From the NCBI RefSeq assembly GCF_023806085.1, contig NZ_JAMSLX010000012.1, positions 32,896-96,895 of the forward strand: a stretch of DNA of 64,000 bases, given 5' to 3'. The translations under genes were made by a program, and so were the position numbers. The stretch is from Hephaestia sp. MAHUQ-44. Its GTDB lineage: Bacteria > Pseudomonadota > Alphaproteobacteria > Sphingomonadales > Sphingomonadaceae. Each line of letters opens with the position of its first letter. Positions within the stretch are counted from its first letter, which is position 1. Shown piece after piece: positions 1 through 8,582 of the stretch. The notes beneath the pieces are model-generated. The model was given only the letters and a program-made list of their open reading frames with translations, was not told where the DNA came from and ran no database searches.

Positions 1-356
1 GGCGGCGCTGGCGGCGCTGGCGGCACGGCGATCGGCGTTGGCACGTACACCTTGGGGGGTGTCGGCACAGTGTTCATAATAACCGTCGGCGCGCGCGGCG
101 TCATCACGATCGGCGGCGGCGACACCACGGGCGGTGGCGTCATCGGCTGGTCCGGCGGTGGCGGGGGCGGCGGTTCATCCGGCGGTGGCGGGGGCGGGGG
201 CTCGACGTCGAACGTATTCAACTTCTCCGAAACCTTTTTGACGTACTGGTACGCCAGGCCGGTTACGAAGGCATAGCCGAGCGCAACGTGGAGCAGGCCA
301 ACGATCACCAGCGCCACCACGCGACTTCCGCTCGCATTCCTATCAGCGTAGGCCAT
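1..356 (-). CDS. tonB: TonB energy-transducing protein, N-terminal part (runs off the window)
   Basis: The minus strand encodes at least 118 residues from an ATG at 356, with no stop before the window edge. The protein has a short basic N-terminus, one hydrophobic segment (about residues 13-35, an inner-membrane anchor) and then a proline-rich stretch with two runs of seven prolines (around residues 52-66). It continues with Pro/Val-rich periplasmic spacer. This layout is that of TonB, which passes proton-motive-force energy from ExbB/ExbD to outer-membrane receptors; three such receptors lie in this window. A GAGGAG Shine-Dalgarno lies about 11 nt before the start. The C-terminal receptor-binding domain is outside the window, so a TonB-like paralogue cannot be excluded. 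Confidence 0.8.
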   Translation of the reverse strand, partial: MAYADRNASGSRVVALVIVGLLHVALGYAFVTGLAYQYVKKVSEKLNTFDVEPPPPPPPDEPPPPPPPDQPMTPPPVVSPPPIVMTPRAPTVIMNTVPTPPKVYVPTPIAVPPAPPAP

Positions 357-583
357 TCAGAAACGACACTCCTCAATCCCAATGACAGGTCCGGCTGTAC
401 TTTTGTGCGATCCCGTCAGGCCGACCATTCTCAATCGAGGCTAAACCAGCCCGTCAGAGATCGCGAGTCTCTATCGACACCAATCGCCGGACGCAACGCC
501 TTGTCTGACGTAATAAACGTTCAAACCGCGTCCCGTAGAATTATTTCTGTATAGAGTGATTGGTATCGCGTAACGTTCCAGGC

Positions 584-1438
584 ATGTTTTACGCTTCTCG
601 AACGCTCCTCGCGGCGACCGCCGCAGCCACCCTTCTCGTCACCCCCGCCGTTGGACAAAATGCTGTTCAGCCGGGAGGATACGCGGTTTCCATGCCACGT
701 TATGCGGACTTCGCCGATCTCGTGCTGGCGGCACCGATGATCGTCGATGCCGCGATCGACAGCGCGGTTCGAATCAAAGGTGACGAAGCGATCGGCGTCG
801 CCCCCGGAATGATGAGATTTTATATCAATGCCCAGGTCCAGACCTTGATCCGGGGATCGCAAGGCATCCCCAAAAAGGTCGGCTACATCGTCGACGTTCC
901 GCTCGATTCGCTGGGTAAAGCCCCCAAATTGAAGAAGTTGCGAGTACTGCTGTTCGCCCGGCCGGTCGCGAATCGCCCCGATCAGCTTCAATTGGTCGCC
1001 CCCGACGCCCAGCGCCGCTGGTCGCCCGCCGCCGATGGGCTGGTACGCCAGATCGTCCGCGAATCCGTCGCGGCCGACGCGCCACCGGTCATCACCGGCG
1101 TCGGCAACGCTTTCTATGTACCCGGATCGCTGCCCGGCGAAGGCGAGACCCAGATCTTCCTCGGGACCGCCGACGGCAGCCCGGTGTCGCTCAACGTGCT
1201 GAGCCGCCCGGGCGAACAGAAACAATGGGCCGTGGCGCTGAGCGAGATCGTCGACGACGCCGCGGCCCCGCCCGCGCCAAACACCTTGCTATGGTATCGC
1301 CTCGCCTGCGCGCTGCCGCCCGAACTACCCCAATCCAGCGTTGATTCGGCCGATCCTGCCAATGCGCGGCAGGCCCGCGCCGATTATCGGTATGTGCTGC
1401 GCGCGCTCGGCGCGTGCGATCGAACCCCGTCTTACTGA
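584..1438 (+). CDS. Secreted hypothetical protein
   Basis: This encodes 284 residues from the ATG at 584; an upstream TTG at 560 is less likely. The N-terminus is a cleavable signal peptide: basic start, an Ala/Leu-rich core, and a likely cut after VGQ at about residue 25. The mature part has no motif I can assign. It is acidic and Pro-rich, and carries two cysteines near the C-terminus in the segments RLACAL and LGACDR, which could form a disulfide in the periplasm. It resembles conserved hypothetical proteins of sphingomonads. It stands alone, divergent from tonB and convergent with folB. No function is proposed. Confidence 0.75.
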   Translation: MFYASRTLLAATAAATLLVTPAVGQNAVQPGGYAVSMPRYADFADLVLAAPMIVDAAIDSAVRIKGDEAIGVAPGMMRFYINAQVQTLIRGSQGIPKKVGYIVDVPLDSLGKAPKLKKLRVLLFARPVANRPDQLQLVAPDAQRRWSPAADGLVRQIVRESVAADAPPVITGVGNAFYVPGSLPGEGETQIFLGTADGSPVSLNVLSRPGEQKQWAVALSEIVDDAAAPPAPNTLLWYRLACALPPELPQSSVDSADPANARQARADYRYVLRALGACDRTPSY

Positions 1439-1483
1439 GCGCATTACCGGGCGCGCGGCCGGGACTGGCCCGGCCGCGCCGAA

Positions 1484-1855
1484 TCAGCCCCGGTGGCGAA
1501 TCAGCGTGATTCCGATCGATTCGCCCGCCTCGGCGATCGCAAGCTTGACGATCTTAACCGCGACACGCGCGACGCGCTTGTCCTGGAGAAACAGCGTCTC
1601 GGCGATATAATCGGCCACGCCTTCGATCAGGGTGAAATGCCGCCCCTGCGGCAGATCGGTCGCCGCCCGCTTCAGATCGAGATAGTTCTTCGATTCGCTC
1701 AGCGGCGTATCGGGGGTGTAACGATCGGGGCAATCGAGATCGACCGTCAACGAAATCCTGAGCGGCTGCGGCAGATGCGTCTCCTCCGAATAGATACCGG
1801 TGAGCACCGGCACTTCGAGATCGTGCACTTCGAGCTGGAGACGGTCACGCTGCAT
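1484..1855 (-). CDS. folB: Dihydroneopterin aldolase family protein
   Basis: This encodes 123 residues, the usual FolB length. FolB cleaves dihydroneopterin to 6-hydroxymethyl-dihydropterin and glycolaldehyde in cytosolic folate synthesis. Visible signs are the N-terminal beta strand LEVHDLEVPVLTGIYSEE with the conserved Glu, the segment ESKNYLDLK, the helix FTLIEGVADYIAE, and the late strand VAVKIVKLAIAEAGESIGI with the expected Lys. The ATG at 1855 is chosen because AAGG lies 8 nt upstream and the family starts there; a TTG at 1915 would extend it by 20 residues. The glutathione transferase gene lies upstream on the same strand with a 92-nt gap. Confidence 0.8.
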   Translation of the reverse strand: MQRDRLQLEVHDLEVPVLTGIYSEETHLPQPLRISLTVDLDCPDRYTPDTPLSESKNYLDLKRAATDLPQGRHFTLIEGVADYIAETLFLQDKRVARVAVKIVKLAIAEAGESIGITLIRHRG

Positions 1856-1947
1856 GGCGCGGCCCTTAGGCCTGCGATCGGCAAACGGCAACGGGCGTGA
1901 CGCATGTTCGGACAAGCCCCCCGGCGCCGCGTTCCCGAACAGGCCTT

Positions 1948-2580
1948 TCAGGCCGCTGCGCTCGGCCGTGCCGAGGCGGCCGCGTGCCAGCGGGCGATAT
2001 TGCCATAGGCGTCGGGCACCGCGAGCCGAACGGCGCGGGCGAAGTCGATCGTCACCAATGCCGTGATGTCCGCAAAGCTATAGGTGCCGCCCGCGATCCA
2101 GTCGGTCTCGCCAAGCCGCGCCTCGAGCCCCTCGACAAACGCGTTCCACATGATCGCCCCGCGTGTCGCCAGTTCGGGAATCTGGGGAATCGGCGGCCAT
2201 TTGCCAGAGGCGGCGCGATCCTTGAACGCCTCGCGGCTGTTGCGGAACGCATAGACCACGGCGGTATAGCCATCATTCTCGATCCGGCGCGTCCAGGATT
2301 CGATCCGCGCGATTTCGACCGGCGTGGCCCCGAAGAGCGATGGTTCGGGTTGGAGCGCTTCGAAATAGCGGCAGATTGCCGCCGATTCGCAGATCACCTC
2401 GCCATCATCGAGTTCCAGCGCGGGCACCGCGCCGCGCGCATTGATTGCCAGATAGGCATCGCCGCGCTGCTCGTCACTACGCAGATCGACCATCACGCGC
2501 TCGATCTCGATTCCCTTTTCGGCGAGAAAGATGCGCACCCGGCGCGGGCTGGGCGCCCATTCGGCATCGTAAAGCTTCAT
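1948..2580 (-). CDS. Glutathione S-transferase
   Basis: This encodes 210 residues. The N-terminal half is a thioredoxin-like GST domain starting MKLYDAEWAPSPRRVRIFLAEK. It includes the cis-Pro segment GAVPALELDDG and the glutathione gamma-Glu binding segment ESAAICRYFE. The C-terminal half is the all-helical GST domain with the conserved FSFADI-like segment SFADITALVTIDFA. The enzyme conjugates glutathione to electrophiles in the cytosol; the substrate cannot be told from sequence. The ATG at 2580 is the natural start because the family begins with this strand. It is divergent from the GNAT gene, with about 100 nt of shared upstream region. Confidence 0.88.
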   Translation of the reverse strand: MKLYDAEWAPSPRRVRIFLAEKGIEIERVMVDLRSDEQRGDAYLAINARGAVPALELDDGEVICESAAICRYFEALQPEPSLFGATPVEIARIESWTRRIENDGYTAVVYAFRNSREAFKDRAASGKWPPIPQIPELATRGAIMWNAFVEGLEARLGETDWIAGGTYSFADITALVTIDFARAVRLAVPDAYGNIARWHAAASARPSAAA

Positions 2581-2683
2581 CCCGATCACCGCCCTTTCGC
2601 GATTCGCGCTTGCCAGAACGTCCTGTAGAGCTAAAGCGCGCCGCCCCGGCCGTCCATTGCGCCGGCTCTGAAGGACATGCCCG

Positions 2684-3190
2684 GTGCCGCAGTTCGTGCC
2701 CCTTGCCGAGATCGATGATGCCGCCGTCGAGCATTTGCTCGACCGCGCCTTCGGCAGCGATCGGCACACACGAACCGCCTATAAGGTCCGCGAGCACACC
2801 GCTCCGATCGCGGCGCTCAGCCTCGCGCTGGTCGACGGCGACGCGCTGATCGGCACGATCCAGTGCTGGCCGGTGGCGCTCACCGACGACGATGGCCGCG
2901 TCTGGCCGATGGTCATGGTCGGGCCGGTTGCCATCGATCCGCCGCGACAGCAACGCGGGCTCGGCCATAGGCTGATGGAACAGATGCTCACCGCGGCCAC
3001 CGCGATCGGTGCGAGCGAGCGGCTGATGCTGGTCGGCGACCCCGAATATTACGGCCGCTTTTTTGGTTTTACCGCCGATCGGACGAGCGCCTGGCGCCTG
3101 CCGGGGCCGGTCGATCGCCACCGCCTGCTCGCGCGCGGCGCCGAGATCCCCGATCGGCCCGGCCTGCTCGGCCCACACACCGAAAACTGA
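2684..3190 (+). CDS. GNAT family N-acetyltransferase
   Basis: This encodes 168 residues and probably starts at GTG (2684), with AAGGAC at 2671-2676 as ribosome site. The nearby ATG at 2677 is out of frame. The acetyl-CoA binding loop is visible as VAIDPPRQQRGLGHRLME (the Q/RxxGxG/A motif). It is followed by the segment LVGDPEYYGRFFGF, typical of YhbS-like acetyltransferases. The substrate is unknown. The gene is followed after 89 nt by the DUF1285 operon on the same strand and is divergent from the GST gene. Confidence 0.82.
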   Translation: MPQFVPLAEIDDAAVEHLLDRAFGSDRHTRTAYKVREHTAPIAALSLALVDGDALIGTIQCWPVALTDDDGRVWPMVMVGPVAIDPPRQQRGLGHRLMEQMLTAATAIGASERLMLVGDPEYYGRFFGFTADRTSAWRLPGPVDRHRLLARGAEIPDRPGLLGPHTEN

Positions 3191-3279
3191 GGGGCGTTTC
3201 GGGAAAGCCGGCAATTGTGCGCGCTGCCGGACCGTCCCTGAGCTTTACGCATCCGCGCGGCTCGCCTACCCAGCGGCCG

Positions 3280-3843
3280 ATGCCGATGCCCGCCCCACCT
3301 GCGTTCGCCGCCTTGTCGCTCGATGCGATCGGTGCGTTTGCGCGCGATCGCCGGTTACCCCCGGTCGATCAATGGCACCCCACGCATTGCGGCGACAGCG
3401 AGATGCGTATCGCCGCCGACGGTACCTGGTTCCACCAGGGGAGCCCGATCGCCCGCCCCGAAATGGTGCGGCTGTTCGCGACCATCCTGCGGCGTGAGCC
3501 CGATGGCAGCTATGTGCTGGTGACCCCCACCGAAATGCTGACGATCGCCGTCGACGACGCCCCCTTCGTCGCCGTCGAGATGAAGGCCGAGGGCGACGGC
3601 GCACAGGCCCGGCTCGCCTTCCGGCTCAACACCGATGACATGATAACCGCCGGGCCCGACAACCCGCTGCGTCTCGTCCACGGCGCCGACGGGCCCCGCC
3701 CCTATCTCCATGTGCGCGGCGGCCTCGATGCGCTGATCGCGCGGCCGGTGTTCTACGATCTCGCCGAGCGCGCGCTGGCCGGCAGCGACACCCCCGCCGG
3801 GGTATGGAGCAACGGCGCTTTCTTCGCCCTGGATGCCCCATGA
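3280..3843 (+). CDS. DUF1285 domain protein
   Basis: This encodes 187 residues from ATG 3280. The central block WHPTHCGDSEMRIAADGTWFHQGSPI, followed by RPEMVRLFATIL and the C-terminal WSNGAFFALD, matches my memory of the DUF1285 family of alphaproteobacteria. The family has a known fold but no settled function. Its stop overlaps the start of the next gene by the ATGA arrangement (3840-3843), so translation is coupled to the CoA pyrophosphatase and, through it, to the CCA-adding enzyme. This gene order recurs in many alphaproteobacteria. An in-frame ORF extends upstream to 3217 but has no good start there. Confidence 0.8.
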   Translation: MPMPAPPAFAALSLDAIGAFARDRRLPPVDQWHPTHCGDSEMRIAADGTWFHQGSPIARPEMVRLFATILRREPDGSYVLVTPTEMLTIAVDDAPFVAVEMKAEGDGAQARLAFRLNTDDMITAGPDNPLRLVHGADGPRPYLHVRGGLDALIARPVFYDLAERALAGSDTPAGVWSNGAFFALDAP

Positions 3844-4442
3844 TGCTGGTCGATCGTCTACGCAGCGCGCTCCACCACCCCGCCGAGGACATCGTGCTGC
3901 TCGCGGGCGACGAGCGTGACGATGATCGGCGCGGTCGCGGCGGCTCGATCATGCCCGCCGCGGTGCTCGTGCCGGTCACCGATCGCACCGAACCCGGCGT
4001 GATCCTGACCCGCCGCACCGACACGCTGAGCCACCACGCCGGGCAGATCGCCTTCCCCGGCGGGCGGATCGATTCCGACGATGCCAACGCGACCGCCGCC
4101 GCGTTGCGCGAGGCCGAAGAGGAAATCGCGCTGCCCCGCGACCTGGTGACGGTGATCGGCGCGGCCGACCGTTATCGGACGATCACCGGCTTCGAGGTGA
4201 CGCCGATCGTCGGCGTGGTGCCGACCGATCTGGTGCTGATCCCGCACGAGGCCGAGGTCGCCGAAGTGTTCGAAGTGCCGCTCGCGTTTCTGCTCGACGG
4301 TGCCAACCACATCGAGGCGACGGTCGAATGGCAGGGCCGCGACCGGCATTATTACGAGATCAACTGGGACGACCACCGCATCTGGGGCGCGACCGCGGCA
4401 ATGATCGTCAACCTGTCGCGGCGGCTGCGATGGACCTCGTGA
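3840..4442 (+). CDS. NUDIX hydrolase, CoA pyrophosphatase (NudL/PCD1) type
   Basis: This encodes 200 residues. The signature of coenzyme-A diphosphatases is seen at residues 57-76 (LTRR then SHHAGQIAFPGGR). It runs into the Nudix helix with REAEEEI at residues 90-96, which supplies the metal-binding glutamates. Such enzymes split CoA or its oxidised forms to 4'-phosphopantetheine and 3',5'-ADP in the cytosol. The start overlaps the DUF1285 stop (ATGA), and the stop overlaps the cca start by 13 nt, giving a compact three-gene operon. Confidence 0.87.
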   Translation: MMLVDRLRSALHHPAEDIVLLAGDERDDDRRGRGGSIMPAAVLVPVTDRTEPGVILTRRTDTLSHHAGQIAFPGGRIDSDDANATAAALREAEEEIALPRDLVTVIGAADRYRTITGFEVTPIVGVVPTDLVLIPHEAEVAEVFEVPLAFLLDGANHIEATVEWQGRDRHYYEINWDDHRIWGATAAMIVNLSRRLRWTS

Positions 4443-5632
4443 CGCTCCCCGACGCCGATTGGCGGCAGCGCGCGGACATGGTGGCGCTGGCCGATGTTCT
4501 CGGCGCCGGCGCGGGCGAGACGCGCGTCGTCGGCGGCGCGGTGCGCGATACCTTGCTCGGGCTCGTCGTCGCCGATGTCGATCTGGCGACCCGCCACCCG
4601 CCGCAGACGGTGCTCGATCGGCTGCGCAAAGCGGGCATCAAGGCAGTGCCCACCGGCCTTGCGCACGGCACGGTCACCGCGGTGCTCGCCAGCGGACCGG
4701 TCGAGGTGACGACGCTGCGCCGCGACGTCGCGACCGACGGCCGCCACGCGATCGTCGATTATACCGACGATTGGCGCGAGGATGCGGCCCGGCGCGATTT
4801 CACGATCAACGCGCTCTACGCCGATCCGTCGACGGGCAAGCTGTTCGATTATTTCGACGGGCTCGCCGATCTCGTGGCACGGCGCGTGCGCTTCATCGGC
4901 GATCCGCTGGAACGCATCGCCGAGGATCATTTGCGCATCCTGCGTTATTTCCGCTTCCACGCCCGGTTCGGCGACACGCCCGATACCGCCGGGCTCGATG
5001 CCTGCACCGCGCGCGCCAACGACCTGATGGCGCTGTCACGCGAGCGGATCGCGATGGAATTGAGCAAGCTGCTGGTCGCGCGGGGGGCAGTCCCGGTGGT
5101 GCGGCTGATGCTGACGCGCGGCATTTTCGCGCCGATCGTGCCCGAAATCGATGCCGACGGCGTCGACCGGCTCGCGCGGCTCGCCGATGCCGAGGCGGCC
5201 GCCGCGATTGCCCCCGATCCGGTCCGGCGGCTCGCGGCGCTCTTGCCGCCGACGCCCGAGACCGCCGACCCGATCGCCGCGCGGCTCAAGCTCTCCAACG
5301 CCGATCGCAAACGGCTCTCCGCCGCCCTGACGCCGATCGACGAGGCGACCGGCGTCGCGCTCGCCTATCGCCGCGGCACGAGCGGCGCGATCGATGCGCT
5401 ATTGCTCGCGGACAGCCCGGCGGCGGCAGCGCGGCTTGTCGGCCGGGAACCGCCGCGCCTGCCCGTCGGCGGCGGCGCGCTGGTACGACGCGGCATCAAG
5501 GCCGGGCCCGATGTGGCGCGGCTGTTGCGGCAGATCGAACGCCAGTGGATCGACGAGAGCTTCCCGCCCGCCGATCGCGTCGAACAACTCGCCGATCAGG
5601 CCGCCGAGGAATGGTTGCGCGCGATCAGGTGA
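4430..5632 (+). CDS. cca: CCA tRNA nucleotidyltransferase
   Basis: This encodes 400 residues of a class II nucleotidyltransferase. The GGAVRD motif (residues 35-40) and the metal-binding pair in VADVDLAT (about 47-54) define the head. ARRDFTINALY and the D-R-rich strand with EDHLRILRYFRFHARFG define the neck. The enzyme adds or repairs the 3'-CCA of tRNA. The ATG at 4430 overlaps the upstream NUDIX gene by 13 nt. The 3' end overlaps the 3' end of the convergent GGDEF-EAL gene by 37 nt (5596-5632), so the two transcripts are antisense at their ends. Confidence 0.93.
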   Translation: MDLVTLPDADWRQRADMVALADVLGAGAGETRVVGGAVRDTLLGLVVADVDLATRHPPQTVLDRLRKAGIKAVPTGLAHGTVTAVLASGPVEVTTLRRDVATDGRHAIVDYTDDWREDAARRDFTINALYADPSTGKLFDYFDGLADLVARRVRFIGDPLERIAEDHLRILRYFRFHARFGDTPDTAGLDACTARANDLMALSRERIAMELSKLLVARGAVPVVRLMLTRGIFAPIVPEIDADGVDRLARLADAEAAAAIAPDPVRRLAALLPPTPETADPIAARLKLSNADRKRLSAALTPIDEATGVALAYRRGTSGAIDALLLADSPAAAARLVGREPPRLPVGGGALVRRGIKAGPDVARLLRQIERQWIDESFPPADRVEQLADQAAEEWLRAIR

Positions 5633-7308
5633 GCGTACGCCGCGTCGGGATCGAGCGCGCGCGCAAAAGCATAGCCCTGACCGTAAGTGCAGCCCAGCGC
5701 GGTGAGCGTCTGCGCGAGTTCGAGCGTCTCGACGCCCTCGGCGGTGGTCTTCATGCCCAGCGCCTGCGCGAGGCTGAGGATCGCGCGCACGATCGCCACC
5801 TTGTCGCGATCGGCGAGCAGCCCGATGACGAAGCTCTGGTCGATCTTGAGCGCATCGATCGGGAGTTTTTGCAGATAGGCCAGGTTCGAATAGCCGGTGC
5901 CGAAATCGTCCATCGCCAGCGTGCAGCCGATTTCCTTGAGCGCGTGCATCGCGCGCGCGATCCGATCGGGATCGGTGATGAACGCGCTCTCGGTGAGTTC
6001 GAGTGTCAGGCGTTCGCCGGTCAGCCCGCTCGATTCGACCACGCGCTCGACCACCGACGCGATATCGTCGCGCTGGAGCTGGATCGCCGACAGATTGACC
6101 GCGACGCGCACCCCGCAATCGCCGCCCGAGCGCGCATCCCATTCGGCCAGCGTCGCCGCCGCTTTGTCGAGCGCCCAGCGCCCCAGCGGCACGATCAGCC
6201 CCGATTCCTCGGCAACGGGAATGAAATCGGCCGGCGGATGCGCAATCCCCCGCTCGTCGATCCAGCGCGACAGCGCTTCGAACCCCATCACCCGGCCGGT
6301 GCCGAGATCGCAGATCGGCTGGAAGCTGAGCCGCAGATCGCCATTGTCGAGCGCGCGGCGCAGCGCGGTTTCCATCTCGAATTGTTCGTGGACCAGCGTG
6401 AGCGCGCGCGGGTGATAGGCCTCGACCAGCCCACTCGTCTTGGATCGTTTCACCGCGAATTGCGCGTGGCGAATCAGCACATCGGGATCGTCGAGACACG
6501 CCGTGCCGAACGCCACCCCGATCGCGCAGTCGATATGGAATTCAAGATCGGACAGGCGGAACGGCGTCGCCAGCGCGCCGCGAATACGTTCGGCGACACG
6601 ATCGGCTTCGGCCGCTTCCTCGTCGATCGTCATCAGGATGCCGAATTCGTCGCCGCCGAGCCGCGCCAGCGTATCGCGGGCGCGCAGCGCGCCCTTGATC
6701 CGGCGGGCAACGGTAATCAGCAATTCGTCACCAGCCAGCGCGCCCAGGCAGGCATTGACGCGGCTGAACCGGTCAAGATCGACCACCAGCACCGCGCACG
6801 ATGCCGCGCGCCCCGCCTCGATCATCGATTCGAGCCGGTCGGAAAAGCCGGCGCGATTGGGCAGGCCGGTCAGGCTGTCGGTCAGCATCTCGCGGCGCAA
6901 ATGCTGCTCGGTGCGCACCTCGGCGGTCCGATCGATCAACGTCGCGAGGCAGCGTGTCCGCCCGAAATGGTGCGCCCGCGCCAGCGTAACGTTGTAATGG
7001 CGGCATTCGACCGGGTCGCCCGCCTGCCAGGCGATGTCGTGCAGATCGCCGTCCGATGCGAGGAAACCCTCGATCTCGGCGCCCAGCGTGCCGACCAGCG
7101 CCGATGGGCCACGCTCAAGCGCGAAGCCGGCATCGTGAAACGCCCGGTTGGAAGCCTCGATCGTCAGACGGCCATCGACAAGGGCAAACAACGCGACCGG
7201 AACCGGCAGCATATTGAGCCTGCGCGCGCTCTCCGCCGGCTCCAGAATCGTTCCCGATTCCGTCCGGCTGGTTGCGCCCCCCGCGCAATCGAGCTTTTCG
7301 AGCGCCAT
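5596..7308 (-). CDS. PAS-like/GGDEF/EAL cyclic di-GMP protein
   Basis: This encodes 570 residues. The order is a degenerate PAS-like N-terminal sensor (about 30-135), a GGDEF domain (about 140-305) and an EAL domain (about 310-565). The diguanylate cyclase signature GGDEF is exact at 218-222. The product-inhibition I-site RARD lies at 209-212 with the usual five-residue spacing. In the EAL domain, EAL (344-346), NLS (405-407), ELTES, DDFGTG (467-472) and ALKID are present, so both activities may be intact. No membrane segment is seen, so it is probably cytosolic. It would make or break cyclic di-GMP in response to a signal at the PAS-like region. Confidence 0.92.
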   Translation of the reverse strand: MALEKLDCAGGATSRTESGTILEPAESARRLNMLPVPVALFALVDGRLTIEASNRAFHDAGFALERGPSALVGTLGAEIEGFLASDGDLHDIAWQAGDPVECRHYNVTLARAHHFGRTRCLATLIDRTAEVRTEQHLRREMLTDSLTGLPNRAGFSDRLESMIEAGRAASCAVLVVDLDRFSRVNACLGALAGDELLITVARRIKGALRARDTLARLGGDEFGILMTIDEEAAEADRVAERIRGALATPFRLSDLEFHIDCAIGVAFGTACLDDPDVLIRHAQFAVKRSKTSGLVEAYHPRALTLVHEQFEMETALRRALDNGDLRLSFQPICDLGTGRVMGFEALSRWIDERGIAHPPADFIPVAEESGLIVPLGRWALDKAAATLAEWDARSGGDCGVRVAVNLSAIQLQRDDIASVVERVVESSGLTGERLTLELTESAFITDPDRIARAMHALKEIGCTLAMDDFGTGYSNLAYLQKLPIDALKIDQSFVIGLLADRDKVAIVRAILSLAQALGMKTTAEGVETLELAQTLTALGCTYGQGYAFARALDPDAAYAHLIARNHSSAA

Positions 7309-7361
7309 CAGATCAGCGCTTAGGGCGATTGGGTTAATAGCGTGCTAAACCGAACGCCCGA

Positions 7362-8582
7362 TCAGGTCACTTTTTGACGAATTGCATAACGCGGCGACCG
7401 AAACGTTCCGCTGCCCATGATGTCGGTGAAAATCGCACCGGCACGCACGATATCCTCGAAACCGAGATAGAGCGGGGTCAAGCCGAAGCGCACGATATCG
7501 GGATCGCGGAAATCGCCGATCACCCCGCGCTCGATCAAAGCCTGGCAGATCGCATACGCATCAGCGTGACGGAAACTGATATGGCTGCCACGCGCGGCGG
7601 GATCGCGCGGCGTGACGCAGTCCAGCGCCATCGCATCGCCCACCGCGGCAAGCGTTTCGAACAAGGCCGCGCTCTTGGCCTCGATCAGCGCCATATCGGC
7701 CTCGAGCGCGAGATCGACCCCGGTTTCGAGTCCGGCCAGCCCAAGGATCGGCGGCGTCCCCGCGAGCCAGCGATCGATCCCCGGCGCCGGGCGATAACCA
7801 TCCTCGAACGCGAACGGTGCGGCATGCCCCATCCAGCCCGACAGCGGGTTGGCGAGCGTGCTTTGCCAGCGCTCGGCGACATAGAGAAACGCCGGTGCGC
7901 CCGGCCCGCCGTTCAAATATTTATACCCGCAACCAACCGCGAGATCGGCACCCGCGCCAGCCAGATCGATCGCGACCGCGCCGGTCGAATGGCTGAGATC
8001 CCACAACACCAGCGCCCCGGCGTCGTGCGCGCGCGCGCTCCACGCCGCCATGTCGAAACGGTCGGCGGTCTTGTAGTGGACATGCGTCAGCAGCAGCACC
8101 GCGGTATCGTCGCCAAGCGCGTCGGCGAGCGCATCGCGCGGCACCGCGTTCAGACGCGCACCGGGAACGCACCCGACCGCGCCCTCGGCGATGTGAAGAT
8201 CGGTGTGGAAATTGCCGGTCTCGCTGACGATCGTGCTGCGCGCCGGATCATGGCGCAGCGCGGCGACGAGTAGCTTGAACAGGTTCGCCGAGGTCGAATC
8301 GGCCACGATCACCTCGCCCGGCCTGGCGCCGATCAGCCGCGCGATCTTGGCACCGACGCGGCGCGGGGCCTCGATCCAGCCCTCGTTCCAGCTCCGGATC
8401 AGCCGCTCGCCCCATTGGCGCCGGACGAGATCGTCGAGCACCGCCGGGGTTGCGCGCGGCAGCGGCCCCAGCGAATTGCCGTCGAGATAGAGCATGCCGT
8501 CGGGCAGCAGAAAGCGATCCCGAAAGCGCCGCAGCGGATCGGCGGCGTCGCGCGCCCGCGCTTCGTCGAGCGTCATCATCAT
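7362..8582 (-). CDS. kynU: Kynureninase
   Basis: This encodes 406 residues. It is a PLP enzyme of aminotransferase fold type I that cleaves kynurenine to anthranilate and alanine. Visible are YLDGNSLGPLP near the N-terminus, ADSTSANLFK, WDLSHSTGA (PLP-binding Asp) and the PLP-lysine segment GYKYLNGGPG (Lys about 221). The ATG at 8582 forms an ATGA overlap with the stop of the upstream hydrolase, so the two are translationally coupled. ATGs at 8579 and 8576 are alternatives. The pairing suggests tryptophan breakdown through N-formylkynurenine. No tryptophan dioxygenase gene is in the window. Confidence 0.93.
   Translation of the reverse strand: MMMTLDEARARDAADPLRRFRDRFLLPDGMLYLDGNSLGPLPRATPAVLDDLVRRQWGERLIRSWNEGWIEAPRRVGAKIARLIGARPGEVIVADSTSANLFKLLVAALRHDPARSTIVSETGNFHTDLHIAEGAVGCVPGARLNAVPRDALADALGDDTAVLLLTHVHYKTADRFDMAAWSARAHDAGALVLWDLSHSTGAVAIDLAGAGADLAVGCGYKYLNGGPGAPAFLYVAERWQSTLANPLSGWMGHAAPFAFEDGYRPAPGIDRWLAGTPPILGLAGLETGVDLALEADMALIEAKSAALFETLAAVGDAMALDCVTPRDPAARGSHISFRHADAYAICQALIERGVIGDFRDPDIVRFGLTPLYLGFEDIVRAGAIFTDIMGSGTFRSPRYAIRQKVT

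Noticed and set aside
52..276. A Gly-rich small protein on the plus strand
   Set aside because: The poly-Gly runs are the antisense of the poly-Pro runs of TonB, which has the ribosome site and membrane anchor.
4459..7323. A 954-codon open frame on the plus strand across cca and the GGDEF-EAL gene
   Set aside because: It is the shifted frame of cca continued into the antisense of the GGDEF-EAL gene. Its product is Arg-rich, low in hydrophobic blocks and matches no fold. Long shadow frames are expected at this GC content.
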